64,000 nt of DNA, from the NCBI RefSeq assembly GCF_028682175.1, contig NZ_JANHKS010000004.1:1-64000 (forward strand), read 5' to 3'. Position numbers and translations under genes: made by a program. Source of the DNA: Pseudomonas putida. GTDB lineage: Bacteria > Pseudomonadota > Gammaproteobacteria > Pseudomonadales > Pseudomonadaceae. Every line of letters begins with the position of its first letter. Position 1 is the stretch's first letter. Positions 55,138 to 64,000 of this stretch are shown piece by piece. Below the pieces are notes generated by a model. That model saw nothing but the letters and a program-made list of their open reading frames with translations, was not told the DNA's origin and ran no database searches.

Positions 55138-56145
55138 TTACAGCAGCCCTGCTTGAGTCATCAGGTCCACCACCTTCTTGCTGTCGAGCCTGGAGGCGTC
55201 AACGGCCGGGGCGTCCAGGTCAGCCAGTGGCACCAGCTTGGGGTTGGATGCCGCGCCCTGGCCCACCGCGTATTCAAACGACTTGCCATCCTTGAGCACG
55301 GCCTGGCCTTTGGCGCTGGTGATCCACGCGATCAACTTCTGGGCCTCCTCCTGATGCTTGCTGGAAGCCAGCACGCCGCCGCCGGAGATGCTCACGAACG
55401 CGCCCGGATCCTTGTGCTTGAAGTAGTGCAGGGCGGTGTTCTTGCTGTTTTCACCGGTCTTGGCCTGATCGACGAAGCTGTAATAGTGGAAGATCACGCC
55501 ACTTTCGATCTGCCCGGCGTTCACCGCCTTGAGCACTGCGCTGTTACCGCGATAGGCAGTGAAGTTGGCTTTCATGCCCTTGAGCCAGTCCAGCGTGGCC
55601 GCTTCGCCCTTGAGCGCAAGCACGCCGCCGACGATGGCCTGGAAGTCGGCACCGGCAGGCGATGCAGCCCAGCGGCCTTTCCATTCAGGGCTTGCCAGAT
55701 CGAGCATCGACTTAGGCAGTTTGTCTTCGGAGAGTTTTTCCTTGTTGTAGACGAACACCGTCGAGCGCGCGGCGATGCCTACCCAATTGCCATGGGCCGG
55801 GCGGTAAGGCGCGGCCACTTGGGACAGCGTGGCCGGTGCGATTGGCGCAAACAGGCCTGCGTTGTCGACCAGCACCATCGACGGCGAGTTCTCGGTCAGG
55901 AACACATCGGCCGGCGACGCCTTGCCTTCCTGGACGATCTGGTTGGCCATTTCACTGTCGTCGCCATTGCGCAACGTGACCTTGATGCCCGTGTCCTTGG
56001 TGAAGCCTTCGACCCAGGCCTTGGTCAGGCCTTCATGTTGGGCGTTGTACACGACGATACCGTCATCGGCATATGCGCTGGCGCAGGACCAGGCCAGCGC
56101 GGCTGCCAGAGAGACTTTGATGAACGAGGGGGTGTGCCGAGTCAT
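55138..56145 (-). CDS. fbpA: Periplasmic ferric iron-binding protein (FbpA type)
   Basis: A 335-residue binding protein with a signal peptide (cut after ASAYA). The iron-binding tyrosine pair is in [13 protein letters not shown]; further features are [20 protein letters not shown] and [20 protein letters not shown]. It catches Fe(III) in the periplasm for FbpBC. A Fur-like box lies 80-100 bases upstream of its start. Confidence 0.93.
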   Translation of the reverse strand: MTRHTPSFIKVSLAAALAWSCASAYADDGIVVYNAQHEGLTKAWVEGFTKDTGIKVTLRNGDDSEMANQIVQEGKASPADVFLTENSPSMVLVDNAGLFAPIAPATLSQVAAPYRPAHGNWVGIAARSTVFVYNKEKLSEDKLPKSMLDLASPEWKGRWAASPAGADFQAIVGGVLALKGEAATLDWLKGMKANFTAYRGNSAVLKAVNAGQIESGVIFHYYSFVDQAKTGENSKNTALHYFKHKDPGAFVSISGGGVLASSKHQEEAQKLIAWITSAKGQAVLKDGKSFEYAVGQGAASNPKLVPLADLDAPAVDASRLDSKKVVDLMTQAGLL

Positions 56146-56227
56146 TGTTATGCTTCCCGAAGAAGTGTGGGAGTCGTGAAACCGGCGCCTGAAGCGGCGG
56201 TGCAGTGAGTGTAGGCCTCATTCCCTC

Positions 56228-56246
56228 AATGCGAATCATTAGCGCA
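56228..56246. promoter_or_regulatory. Fur-like box upstream of the fbp operon
   Basis: On the minus strand GCTAATGATTCGCATTGAG agrees with the Fur consensus at 12 of 19 positions, including the AATGAT and CATT cores. It lies 83-101 bases before the fbpA start, where iron repression of this transporter is expected. Confidence 0.6.
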
Positions 56247-56353
56247 TGGGAGGGAGTGGCAAATTAGGGTTGCCGGCGAGAAAAATTCGTTAAAACGGCG
56301 TGTACAGGGCGTTAATCCACCGCCTGAAACACGCCGTGTAACGAATCAGGCAG

Positions 56354-58276
56354 TCAGTTCCCGGCGTTCCAGCTCAGGAGCTGCTGCTTGAAGCCATGAC
56401 TGGCCGCCTGATAGTAGGCAATGGCGCGCAGGATCAGCGGGTCGTCGATCTGCACGTGACGCTCGATGCTCTGGCCCTTGGCGTCGTCATGGCGACGCAA
56501 GCCGGCGCGAGGGCTGAGGATGGCCATGTCCTTGCCGTCGAACAGGCCCAGATGCTGGTAGTTGCCGACCAGCACGCGGGGCGCCAGGCCGTCTTCGCGG
56601 AACAGATCGCGTCCGTAGAAGGTCGAGGTGTAGTCCAGGTTCAGCAGCCCCAGCAGGGTGGGCGCCAGGTCGATCTGGCTGGCCAGTTGCGACATTTCGC
56701 CGGCCTTCAACAGCTCCGGGGCGTAGATGAACAGCGGGATGTGATAGTTGGCGATGGGCAGGTCTTCCTTGCCCGCGCTGCCGGCGGTGTGGTCGGCGAC
56801 GAAGACGAACAGGGTGTTGCTGAACCAGGGTTTGTTGCGCGCCTGGGCCAGGAACTCGCCGATGGCCCAGTCGGTGTACTTCACCGCCCCGTCGCGCCCA
56901 TTGCCCGAAGCGATGTCGATGCGACCGTCAGGGAAGGTGTAGGGGCGATGGTTGGAGGTGGTCAGCAATTGCAGGAAGAACGGCTGGTTTTTGGCGAAGT
57001 CTTCATCGGCCACATTCAGTGCCTGACGATAGAGGTCTTCGTCGGCCATGCCCCAGGCGTTCTTGAACGAGATCTGCGACTCTTCCACGCTGCTCTGGTC
57101 CACAACCCGATAGCCGTTGCCGGAAAAGAACGCATTCATGTTGTCGAAGTAGCCGCGCCCGCCGTAGACGAAGACGGCGTCATAGCCTTTGGCAGTCAGT
57201 TGCTGGCCCAGGCTGGCATAGCCGCTCTCGCGACCGGTGCGTTTGACGATGGAGCGCCCCGGAGTGGGCGGGATCGACAGGGTAATGGCTTCCAGGCCGC
57301 GGTCGGTACGGGTGCCCGTGGCGTAGAAGTTGTTGAAGTACAGGCTCTGCTTGCGCAGTGCGTCCAGGTTGGGCGTGAGGTTGCGCGCGTCCCCGTTGCT
57401 GCCCATGTACTTGGCGCTGAAGCTTTCCAGGGTCACCAGCACGATGTTCGGCGTGCGTGGCGTGCCCGGGTTGTCGATGGCCCGGCGATTGTCCAGAGGG
57501 TCTTGCCCCACGAACGAAACGTCCGCGCTCTGCAGCTCGCTGCGCAATTGATTGCCTGCCTGGGTGGCGGGAAGCGTGCCATAGAATTGCGCGTAATCCA
57601 GTTCATTGTTACGAAATGCAGCGAAGAACTGATAAGGACCGTTGCTCGCCAGTTCGCGCTGGTAAGCATTGCCGCCCTGACCCCGGGGCGTGTCCTGATT
57701 GACGGCCAACCCGCACACCCCGGCCAGTGCCAGGGCACCCAGCCCCATCGCAAGTTTGATGCGTGCGGCAGGCATCGGCGCCTGTGCTGCCCGGCGAACA
57801 TAGCGCGCCAGCAGCAGGCTCAAGCCAATGGCGATAACCGCCAGGGCGCTGAGCAATTTGCCAATGGGATACGACTCGAGAATGTTGTTCAGCACTTCGT
57901 CCGAGTAGACCAGGTAGTCCACGGCGATGAAGTTGAAGCGCACACCGAACTCGTCCCAGAACAACCATTCGGCCACCGCCGTGAACAGCATGACGAACAG
58001 GCTGAAGCAGGTCAGGCCCTGCAACATCCAGCGATGCAGCCTGGTCTTCCAGAGCCTGGCAGGGCAGAGCAGCAGGTACAGCGCCAGTGGCAACAGCGCG
58101 TAGGCCAGAAACGCCAGGTCGTAGAGCAAACCAGTGGCGAAGGTGCCCAGGGTCGCACCGCCGGCATCATCCATGTGGGTGAGCCACAGCACGCATCGGG
58201 TGATCAGGAAGATTGTCAGCCAGACGCTGGCAAGCAACGTGAGAAAACGCACGGGCGCGAAACGAAAGAAATGCAT
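56354..58276 (-). CDS. LTA-synthase/sulfatase-family membrane protein
   Basis: A 640-residue protein with five N-terminal membrane segments (about 1-180) and a periplasmic sulfatase-fold domain. Metal-site and nucleophile sequences: NIVLVTLESFSAKYMG, ATGTRTDRGLEAITLSIP (Thr nucleophile), VFVADHTA. The family adds phosphoglycerol or phosphoethanolamine to envelope glycans or lipids. In a Gram-negative this may be OpgB-like or an EptA-like enzyme; the acceptor is unknown. It lies with other envelope modifiers downstream. Confidence 0.85.
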   Translation of the reverse strand: MHFFRFAPVRFLTLLASVWLTIFLITRCVLWLTHMDDAGGATLGTFATGLLYDLAFLAYALLPLALYLLLCPARLWKTRLHRWMLQGLTCFSLFVMLFTAVAEWLFWDEFGVRFNFIAVDYLVYSDEVLNNILESYPIGKLLSALAVIAIGLSLLLARYVRRAAQAPMPAARIKLAMGLGALALAGVCGLAVNQDTPRGQGGNAYQRELASNGPYQFFAAFRNNELDYAQFYGTLPATQAGNQLRSELQSADVSFVGQDPLDNRRAIDNPGTPRTPNIVLVTLESFSAKYMGSNGDARNLTPNLDALRKQSLYFNNFYATGTRTDRGLEAITLSIPPTPGRSIVKRTGRESGYASLGQQLTAKGYDAVFVYGGRGYFDNMNAFFSGNGYRVVDQSSVEESQISFKNAWGMADEDLYRQALNVADEDFAKNQPFFLQLLTTSNHRPYTFPDGRIDIASGNGRDGAVKYTDWAIGEFLAQARNKPWFSNTLFVFVADHTAGSAGKEDLPIANYHIPLFIYAPELLKAGEMSQLASQIDLAPTLLGLLNLDYTSTFYGRDLFREDGLAPRVLVGNYQHLGLFDGKDMAILSPRAGLRRHDDAKGQSIERHVQIDDPLILRAIAYYQAASHGFKQQLLSWNAGN

Positions 58277-58717
58277 CGAACGGTCCTTGTTATTGGGAAG
58301 TCCCTTGATTCATCGAGGGTTGGGCCTGGAACAACAACCCGGGGCCTGCATGCTGTCGAGCATCCATCGGGCTCCGATTCGTGAATGAAGCGCCGGGTCA
58401 AGAGCGGCGGATAGTGCCATTCATTCGAGTACGGCGGCATGCGCTGAAACATCCGGAATTGATTACCAGGGCAGCCTTCCTCAAACGGTCACAATCCGCA
58501 GAAACCGGGGCGTGGCAGCCAATCAGGCAAAGATGAAAAATCAGTCAAAGAGCCGTGAAAAAAGTGTTTTATATATCACTCGATTCGGCATGAATGTGTT
58601 CCGGGGCCGCTGTTTCATCTTCCGATCCAGCAATTAACAAAACCATGACATACCGCCCTTGATAATGGCGCCTCGTTATAAGGACACGAAGTCGGCATTG
58701 GGTATGTGCGCACACTG
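58277..58717. other. Intergenic region between the LTA-synthase-like and kinase genes
   Basis: 440 bases holding the divergent promoters of both genes. GTGAAAAAAGTG near 58553 and AT-rich TTTTATATATC may belong to the kinase promoter. No gene is supported here. Confidence 0.4.
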
Positions 58718-60010
58718 ATGGATATCAAACACAGCTTGAAACAGCGGATTGTCATCGTTTTTGCGTTGATGAGCGCATTGGTGGCCGGGGTATTCGCCGT
58801 CGGGATCATCGCCACCGTGCATGTGGTGGGCAACCGGCTCACGATGATCAGCATGGGCGGCAACCTGCATCGGCAACTGACCTCGGACCGCATCGAAGAC
58901 TGGCGTCACCGCCCCGAGAAGGACGAGTTGTTCTACGCCGACGATGGCCTGGATGAAGTGGCCATGAGCGATGACCTCAAGGGCCTGCAGCCGGGATTCC
59001 AGACCTTCGAGCGCGGCAAGAAATCCTATTACGCCCTGGTCGAGCAGGTCGGTGAACGCCGCTATGTGCTGCTGCGTGACCAGCGTAAATCCGCCAAGCG
59101 CGAGCGCATCCTGCTGGGGATCGTGCTGGTGGGGTTCATTCTCAGCGTGTTGCTGGCCATCCTGCTGGGCCGTCTGCTGGCTTCGCGGGTGATGGCGCCG
59201 GTGTCTCGCCTTGCGGGGCAGGTGCGCCATCGCGATCAGGTGCTCGAGCGCGCCCCCGTGCTCGCCAACGATTACGCCCAGGATGAGGTCGGTGCGCTGG
59301 CCCGTTCCTTCGACGATACCCTGGGGCGCCTGCGGGCGGCGCTGGGGCGAGAAAAGCTGTTCACCAGTGATGTCAGTCATGAACTGCGCACGCCGCTGAT
59401 GGTGCTCGCCACCTCCTGTGAACTGCTGATGGAATACCCGCGGCTGGACGAGCGTTCGCGCACCCAGGTGCAACGCATCAGCAAGGCGACGGCGGGTATG
59501 AATCAGTTGGTTCAGACGTTCCTGCTGCTGGCGCGCACCGAGGGCAAGAACGCCCCGCAGGGCCAGCAAGCGACGCTGTCGCAGATCGCCGAAGAGTTGA
59601 TCGAAACCTGGCGCCAGCCTATCGAAGAGAAGGGTCTGCACTTCGTCTATCACGGCTGTGAAGCGGGGGACGAGACGCTGTACAACGCGCCGCTGTTGCG
59701 TTCGGTGATGGGCAATCTGCTGCGCAACGCCTGGCACTACACCGATCACGGCGCGATCAGCCTGACCCTCAACGCCAACGGTTTTCAGGTCGAAGACAGC
59801 GGCATCGGCATTCCGCTGGAGAAGCAGGAGGCGATGTTCCAGCCTTTCGTGCGGGGTGACGAGCAGCGCGGGGAGGGGTTGGGCCTGGGCTTGTCGCTGG
59901 TTCAGCGCATCTGCGCCAACCAGCGATGGACCGTGACACTGACCAGCCGTGAGCCGGCAGGCTGCTGCTTTACGGTTGTGCTTGAGGCACCGGGCACGCT
60001 GCCCGTTTGA
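58718..60010 (+). CDS. Orphan sensor histidine kinase, ColS-like
   Basis: A 430-residue kinase with TM1 at about 8-30, a periplasmic domain of about 95 residues, TM2 at about 130-152, a HAMP linker, HisKA with DVSHELRTPLMVL (phosphoacceptor His about 224), and HATPase with N-box LLRNAWHYT, DSGIGIP and GEGLGLGLSL. Acidic periplasmic residues (EDWRHRPEKDE) could bind metal as in ColS. No response regulator is adjacent. Its last 41 bases overlap the end of the PAP2 gene on the other strand. Confidence 0.85.
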   Translation: MDIKHSLKQRIVIVFALMSALVAGVFAVGIIATVHVVGNRLTMISMGGNLHRQLTSDRIEDWRHRPEKDELFYADDGLDEVAMSDDLKGLQPGFQTFERGKKSYYALVEQVGERRYVLLRDQRKSAKRERILLGIVLVGFILSVLLAILLGRLLASRVMAPVSRLAGQVRHRDQVLERAPVLANDYAQDEVGALARSFDDTLGRLRAALGREKLFTSDVSHELRTPLMVLATSCELLMEYPRLDERSRTQVQRISKATAGMNQLVQTFLLLARTEGKNAPQGQQATLSQIAEELIETWRQPIEEKGLHFVYHGCEAGDETLYNAPLLRSVMGNLLRNAWHYTDHGAISLTLNANGFQVEDSGIGIPLEKQEAMFQPFVRGDEQRGEGLGLGLSLVQRICANQRWTVTLTSREPAGCCFTVVLEAPGTLPV

Positions 60011-60860
60011 AGGCGGAACTGGCAGTGTCCGCAGGTGACGGCTGGATCGCCGGATCCAGCCGCCTGCGGCCATAAAAGGCCATGGCCGTCAGGAACATCG
60101 AGAACCAGACGATGATGCCTGCCCAGAACGTGTGCGACATGAAGTGCCAGCCCTGCAGGACCCGTGTGGTGCCATAGACCATGCCCAGCGCCAGGGAAAA
60201 CGCCAGCAACTTGCGGGCGTGGCGCCAGCGATAACGACGGGCCACGAAAAACAGCGCCATCATGGTGAATCCGCCTGACGCATGTCCGCCCGGCCAGCAG
60301 CGGCCTTTGCCGGCGTCGTGCAGCAGGTTGAAGTTCTCGAACCATTCCTTTTTCTGCTCGGTGCCGCCATACAGCGTGGTTTCCACCGGGCAATAGATGC
60401 TGGTGTGGCTCTTGAAATAGTGAATGGCGCCCGTCGTGATGGAGAACGCGAACACCACGAACAGCAGATCCCGACGATGGCGGCTCAAGAAGCGCAACAC
60501 GGGCCCGATCCGGGTTTTCTCAAGCCAGGCCAGCAGCCTCGGGTGTTTCTCGGCCTTGAGCAGCGGCCAGATAAACGACAGCACCGCGCCGACAACCGCC
60601 GCTTCGCCGGTCCAGTTGGGGATGATCCGCGCCCATTTGTGGGTTATGGTTTCGAACAGCTTGCTGTGCTGCAACGGGAAGGCGTGAGTGGTGGTATTGT
60701 ACATCCAGTCACTGAGAATCACGTCAAGGCCCGTCAGGTCGAAACTGACAAACAGGAGCAAGGCCAGCAGCAGCGGGGCGCCGGCGTGGTTGAGATAGAA
60801 ACGGGTTTTGCTGTCAGACACGGTTGGGTCGTCCGTCGGGTGGTTGAAAGATGGATTCAT
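59970..60860 (-). CDS. PAP2-family phosphatase, probable lipid A/undecaprenyl type
   Basis: A 296-residue membrane protein with six membrane segments and the acid-phosphatase signature split as CWPGGHASGGF (PSGH-like) and GWHFMSHTFW (catalytic His with SRxxxxxHxxxD-like spacing, here HFMSHTFWAGI). LpxE/LpxT-like members act on lipid A or undecaprenyl phosphates in the periplasm. The start overlaps the histidine phosphatase stop by four bases (ATGA), so both are coupled. It converges with and overlaps the kinase gene. Confidence 0.85.
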   Translation of the reverse strand: MNPSFNHPTDDPTVSDSKTRFYLNHAGAPLLLALLLFVSFDLTGLDVILSDWMYNTTTHAFPLQHSKLFETITHKWARIIPNWTGEAAVVGAVLSFIWPLLKAEKHPRLLAWLEKTRIGPVLRFLSRHRRDLLFVVFAFSITTGAIHYFKSHTSIYCPVETTLYGGTEQKKEWFENFNLLHDAGKGRCWPGGHASGGFTMMALFFVARRYRWRHARKLLAFSLALGMVYGTTRVLQGWHFMSHTFWAGIIVWFSMFLTAMAFYGRRRLDPAIQPSPADTASSAFKRAACPVPQAQP

Positions 60861-61540
60861 GGGCGTCGGGCCAGGACCTTGCCCCAGTCCTGCGCTTCGA
60901 CATAGCCCAGCACTCGAGTGCTGTGGTCGCCCGGGTTGACCTCGACCACCAGCGACGAGCCGTACTCGGCAGACCAGGGTGAGCTCACCTTGAGTGACTT
61001 CTGCAGCTCGGTGATGCATTCGCTGTGCGTCACCAGTACCAGGTTGCGGTGATCGAGCTTGTGCTTGAGCACGTCATCGAGCATCGAGCGGCGGCAGTTG
61101 ATCAGCCAGTCCTGGGCCTGGGTCTTCTGACTGAAGGCGTAGCGGGAGGTCTGTTCGGTGCGTTGCAGCGGGCTGTTGAAGATATCGACCTGGCCCAGGC
61201 CCAACTGGCGCAAGGACTGCCCGACCCGTTCTGCCATTGCGCGCCCCTTGACCGTGATGCCGTCGGGCTCGTCAAGGCAGCGGTTGCTGGAGCGATCGCA
61301 GCGCTCGACATGGCGCATCAGCACCACCAGATTGCCCTGATCCCAGAGCGAATAGAAATCTGCCTTGAGGGCGTGGTGGGCCTCCGCAAGGTCAGTCACC
61401 GGGGCCGGACGCACGGCAAAGACTGTCGCGCCAACCAGTAACAGGCTCCCCAGTACCAGGGCCAGCAGTCGCACGGTTTTTTTTCGCGCGTAATAGCGCG
61501 CTGTCAGCATGTTCAGCGTGTGACTGAAATATGAATTCAT
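60857..61540 (-). CDS. Histidine phosphatase family protein, Ais-like
   Basis: A 227-residue protein with a membrane anchor/signal near 25-43 and the phosphatase signature LMRHVERC (RHG variant) with the late THSECITEL His. Ais/PmrG removes phosphate from the LPS core heptose. The context (PAP2, ArnT-like, ugd) supports an LPS role. It is coupled to the PAP2 gene. Confidence 0.85.
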   Translation of the reverse strand: MNSYFSHTLNMLTARYYARKKTVRLLALVLGSLLLVGATVFAVRPAPVTDLAEAHHALKADFYSLWDQGNLVVLMRHVERCDRSSNRCLDEPDGITVKGRAMAERVGQSLRQLGLGQVDIFNSPLQRTEQTSRYAFSQKTQAQDWLINCRRSMLDDVLKHKLDHRNLVLVTHSECITELQKSLKVSSPWSAEYGSSLVVEVNPGDHSTRVLGYVEAQDWGKVLARRP

Positions 61541-62081
61541 GATCGGTCCGTCTGGGTTTTATAAACGATTCGCACTGACACTGTTTCAGTACGCGCGACG
61601 CAAAGTGTGCTGTGGTCGAACAAGACAGGCACTAACAGAATTGTGAGCGCAGGTTATAGAGCCAAGAGTCAAGACGGGGTGAAGTGCATGTGAAAAACGC
61701 TTTCACATTTGCCGCATCGCCCGCGCAGGCCCTGATCTGCAAGGGGCAACGCGGTCCAGGGGCGGCTTCAAGCTTTTCTGGGTCGGCATGTTACGGGCAG
61801 CGAATATGAATGTTTAAATATTCAACGGACTGTGCAGGATATTTTCACGAAAGTTTTACATTGTCATCGGATGCAATAATTAATAAGTTGAAGAAGGTGT
61901 AATGCAATTGATTCAACTTTATTATGCCGACTCTTCAAAACGTTGTAGTAATCATCATGCCACCATCCGCTTCATTATCCGTTTCAACGGGCTTGCCCCG
62001 GTTCGGCGCCAGAACCCCGTCTACTATGCTGTCATTCATTGAACACCCTGCGTGCCGCCGAACCGCCAAGAGGATCCTGCG
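61541..62081. promoter_or_regulatory. Divergent control region of the envelope cluster
   Basis: 540 bases, AT-rich in the second half, between the Ais-like and ArnT-like genes. Notable: palindrome GTGAAA-AACGC-TTTCAC (61690-61706) and a TTTTCAC-GAAAG-TTTTAC direct repeat (61842-61859) that resembles ColR-type binding boxes. No coding ORF is supported. Confidence 0.45.
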
Positions 62082-63707
62082 TTGACATCGATCGTTTCCG
62101 AGTTTTTATCGGGTGTCACCCCCGCGCAGGCCCGGCGTCAGGCATGGAGTGCCGGTGGCCTGGCCTTTGTGCTGTTCATTGCCGCCAGCTGGCATCTGAC
62201 CATCATTGGTTTCGATTCCCGGTTCGTGATGTTTGCCCAGGAAATGCTGCGCCACGGCCCTGGCTTTTTTCCCACCACCTATGGCGAGCCTTACCCTGAC
62301 TATTCGGCATTCTCGACCTGGCTGATCTACCTGGCTTCACTGCCCGTGGGGCAAGTCACCAGTTTTACCGCCTGGTTGCCCACGTGCATTGCCAGCGCCG
62401 TCATGGTCGGCCTGATGTACCGGCTGCTCGCACCTTATTCCCGGCGCTGGGCGTGGCTGAGTATCGCGGCGTTGTTGTTGAGCAACACCTTCATCAGCGA
62501 AACCCGCGCCGTGTCCCTGGACCAGATGCTGGCGACCGTCGCTTTCGCGGCGTTCTACCTGGCCTATGCCAGGGACCACTTCGGCTCGTCCCGGCGGCTG
62601 TGGCTGTTGGTCGTCCTGCTGGTGTTGGGATTTGCCATCCGCGGGCCGATCGGCCTGGTGGTACCTACCGGAGTGGTGTGCAGCTACTACCTGCTGAGCC
62701 GGCAATACCAGCGGATGTGGCTGTCCGGTGTGGCCGCGCTGGTGCTGTTGGGGGTGTGCATGCTGGCGCTGTTGCTGATGGCGCGCGTCGAGGGCGGACA
62801 GGCGCTGGTGGCCGAGGTGATCCGCATGCAGATCACTGGCCGCATGGACGGCAGTGAAGGTGCAAGCCCCATGCTGTGGTACTTCAGCAGCTCACTGGGC
62901 AACTATGCACTGGCGTACCCGCTGGCGCTGCTGGTGCTGGTAACCGTCGCGATCACCGCCAGGGCCGAACGCAGTTCCGCCCAGCAATTGTTATGGCTGT
63001 GCGCCTTCGCCGCCCTGACGGTGATGGTCGGGCTGTCGATTCCCGAAGCCAAGAAATCGCGCTACATCCTGTCCATGGCACCCATGGCGGCGATCATCGC
63101 CGGCTACCCGTTCCAGATGCGTATCGGCCGCCAGTTCTGGTGGCTGCGCGGCATGACCCTGACCCTTTACTGCTTCATCCCGGGGGCGCTGATGGCAGGG
63201 CTGCTGGCGGTACGCCCCAGGTTTCCCGAAGCCCTGGGCGATATCGGCCCGGTGCTGGTGGTGCTGGGCATGCTGCAACTGATCGCATTGCCGCTGCTGA
63301 TGCGTCCGCGCTTGCGGCTCTACGGCTTGCCGGCCTGCGCGGTGCTGGCGGTATGGATCTGCTACATCGGGGTCTACGAGAAGGTCCAGCGCAACCTGTA
63401 CGACACCCATCGTTTCACTGAGGCGGTGCGTGCAGTGACCCAAGGGGACAACGCGCCTCTGGTGCTGCATTCGATGGGCAAGGATGCCAAGGCCATCAAG
63501 TTCATGGTCAACGTCGATCAGGACCTGCTACCGGTGTTCACCGAAACGCCCGAGCAGCTCAACGCCGTGCAGGGGCCGGCCAACGTGGTGATGAGCAACA
63601 GTGACTTCCAGCGCCTGCAAGGCACGCGGTTTGCCGGGCTGCCGGTGTCCCTGACCGGGCGGTTCGACAAGGAAGACTACGTGTTGCTGCGGGTGCAAGG
63701 GCAATGA
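62082..63707 (+). CDS. ArnT-like glycosyltransferase (GT-C/GT39-83 family)
   Basis: A 541-residue protein with about 12 membrane segments. The first periplasmic loop has the acidic pattern of GT-C enzymes (FDSRFVMFAQEMLRHG with following PYPDYSAFSTW), and RAVSLDQMLATVAFAAFYLA; C-terminal 100 residues form a soluble domain. Relatives transfer L-Ara4N or another sugar from undecaprenyl carrier to lipid A. The TTG start 62082 has AAGAGGA eight bases upstream; a GTG 30 bases earlier is possible. ugd lies next door. Confidence 0.8.
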   Translation: MTSIVSEFLSGVTPAQARRQAWSAGGLAFVLFIAASWHLTIIGFDSRFVMFAQEMLRHGPGFFPTTYGEPYPDYSAFSTWLIYLASLPVGQVTSFTAWLPTCIASAVMVGLMYRLLAPYSRRWAWLSIAALLLSNTFISETRAVSLDQMLATVAFAAFYLAYARDHFGSSRRLWLLVVLLVLGFAIRGPIGLVVPTGVVCSYYLLSRQYQRMWLSGVAALVLLGVCMLALLLMARVEGGQALVAEVIRMQITGRMDGSEGASPMLWYFSSSLGNYALAYPLALLVLVTVAITARAERSSAQQLLWLCAFAALTVMVGLSIPEAKKSRYILSMAPMAAIIAGYPFQMRIGRQFWWLRGMTLTLYCFIPGALMAGLLAVRPRFPEALGDIGPVLVVLGMLQLIALPLLMRPRLRLYGLPACAVLAVWICYIGVYEKVQRNLYDTHRFTEAVRAVTQGDNAPLVLHSMGKDAKAIKFMVNVDQDLLPVFTETPEQLNAVQGPANVVMSNSDFQRLQGTRFAGLPVSLTGRFDKEDYVLLRVQGQ

Positions 63708-63710
63708 AAA

Positions 63711-63744
63711 AAGCGCGGCCTGACAGAATCAGGCCGCGCTTTAG
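63711..63744. terminator. Bidirectional terminator between the glycosyltransferase and ugd
   Basis: AAAGCGCGGCCTGA/TCAGGCCGCGCTTT, a 14-bp stem with a five-base loop between two convergent genes. Confidence 0.9.
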
Positions 63745-63756
63745 GGGAGGGTCAGG

Positions 63757-64000
63757 TCACACAGCCGGGTGGTTGGCCAGCAACTCGTAGGGCGCCCATT
63801 GCTGCTGCGGGATCGGCAGGTTGCAGGAATCCCCGCGACCGATCGGGAAATACTGGAAGCCGCGCTTGGCCATGCGCTCGGTGTCATACATGTTGCGGCC
63901 GTCGAAGATCACCGGCGCTTTGAGACGCTGGGCGATCAGGTCGAAGTCCGGCGCCTTGAACTGCTGCCATTCGGTGCAGACGATCAGCGCATCGGCGCCC
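63757..64000 (-). CDS. ugd: UDP-glucose 6-dehydrogenase, C-terminal part
   Basis: Eighty C-terminal residues; the start lies beyond the window. GADALIVCTEWQQFKAPDFD and APVIFDGRNMYD are highly conserved in UDP-glucose dehydrogenase, which makes UDP-glucuronate, the precursor of L-Ara4N for lipid A and of some exopolysaccharides. The C-terminus after GFQYFPIGRG is longer than in many relatives. Its neighbour, an ArnT-like enzyme, supports an envelope role. Confidence 0.93.
   Translation of the reverse strand, partial: GADALIVCTEWQQFKAPDFDLIAQRLKAPVIFDGRNMYDTERMAKRGFQYFPIGRGDSCNLPIPQQQWAPYELLANHPAV

Noticed and set aside
56396..58384. 662-residue plus-strand open frame opposite the LTA-synthase-like gene
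   Set aside because: Same bias of antisense high-G+C codons; no family features, and the opposite strand has a clear membrane protein.

Overview
The window is a typical 64 kb stretch of a Pseudomonas chromosome, most likely of the P. fluorescens/P. putida lineage. The evidence is the gene order gacA-uvrC-pgsA-tRNA-Gly-tRNA-Cys-...-tRNA-Leu, a TTG-initiated gacA, Pseudomonas-only families (DUF2790, OprD-type porin), high G+C with strong Shine-Dalgarno sites, and many REP/REPIN-type inverted repeats of at least three sequence families. No replication origin, rRNA or CRISPR array is present.

Layout. 0-3 kb: an IclR regulator with a fold-III PLP enzyme and a KDG-type sugar kinase. 3-5 kb: a small parvulin and a PilT/PilU-type ATPase. 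5-9 kb: a D-3-hydroxybutyrate catabolic unit (dehydrogenase, GntP permease, sigma-54 activator) with a visible sigma-54 promoter and three palindromic enhancer sites. 9-14.6 kb: a yejABEF-type peptide ABC importer. 15-17 kb: parvulin and DAHP synthase behind an attenuator with an aromatic-rich leader peptide and a second aromatic-rich upstream ORF. 17.5-18.3 kb: a phage-type regulatory gene pair. 18.5-21.8 kb: gacA-uvrC-pgsA and tRNAs.

21.8-25.1 kb is a decayed genomic island wedged between tRNA-Cys and tRNA-Leu. It holds an integrase stump, a umuC fragment truncated at both ends, a ParDE-type toxin-antitoxin pair and a TacAT-type pair. The stretch just past tRNA-Leu (25.2-26.2 kb) also looks accessory. 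26-34 kb: lipoprotein, UvrA-like protein, topoisomerase IB, modABC with a ModE-like operator, and a nitronate monooxygenase. 34-36 kb: acuR-acuI, with matching operators at both promoters. 36-38 kb: Res-Xre toxin-antitoxin and an Ada protein that has lost its zinc cysteines. 38-42 kb: copCD, then an ECF sigma/anti-sigma unit with cytochrome b561.

42-50 kb: an OprD-family porin with a long structured upstream region, glyoxylate carboligase pathway genes (gcl-hyi-glxR) with a divergent LysR regulator, and a hydratase. 50-56 kb: two DUF2790 proteins, an MFS exporter, and an Fbp-type ferric iron ABC transporter with a Fur-like box. 56-64 kb: envelope modification genes (LTA-synthase-like sulfatase, orphan histidine kinase, PAP2 phosphatase, Ais-like histidine phosphatase, ArnT-like glycosyltransferase, and the 3' end of ugd).

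No single large undescribed system stands out. The most interesting signals are regulatory: the aromatic attenuator, phased repeats between the phage-type regulators, nested inverted repeats at modA, shared AcuR sites, and the likely AUA start of the ECF sigma gene. The structural oddities of the island are also notable. All functions are inferred from sequence only.
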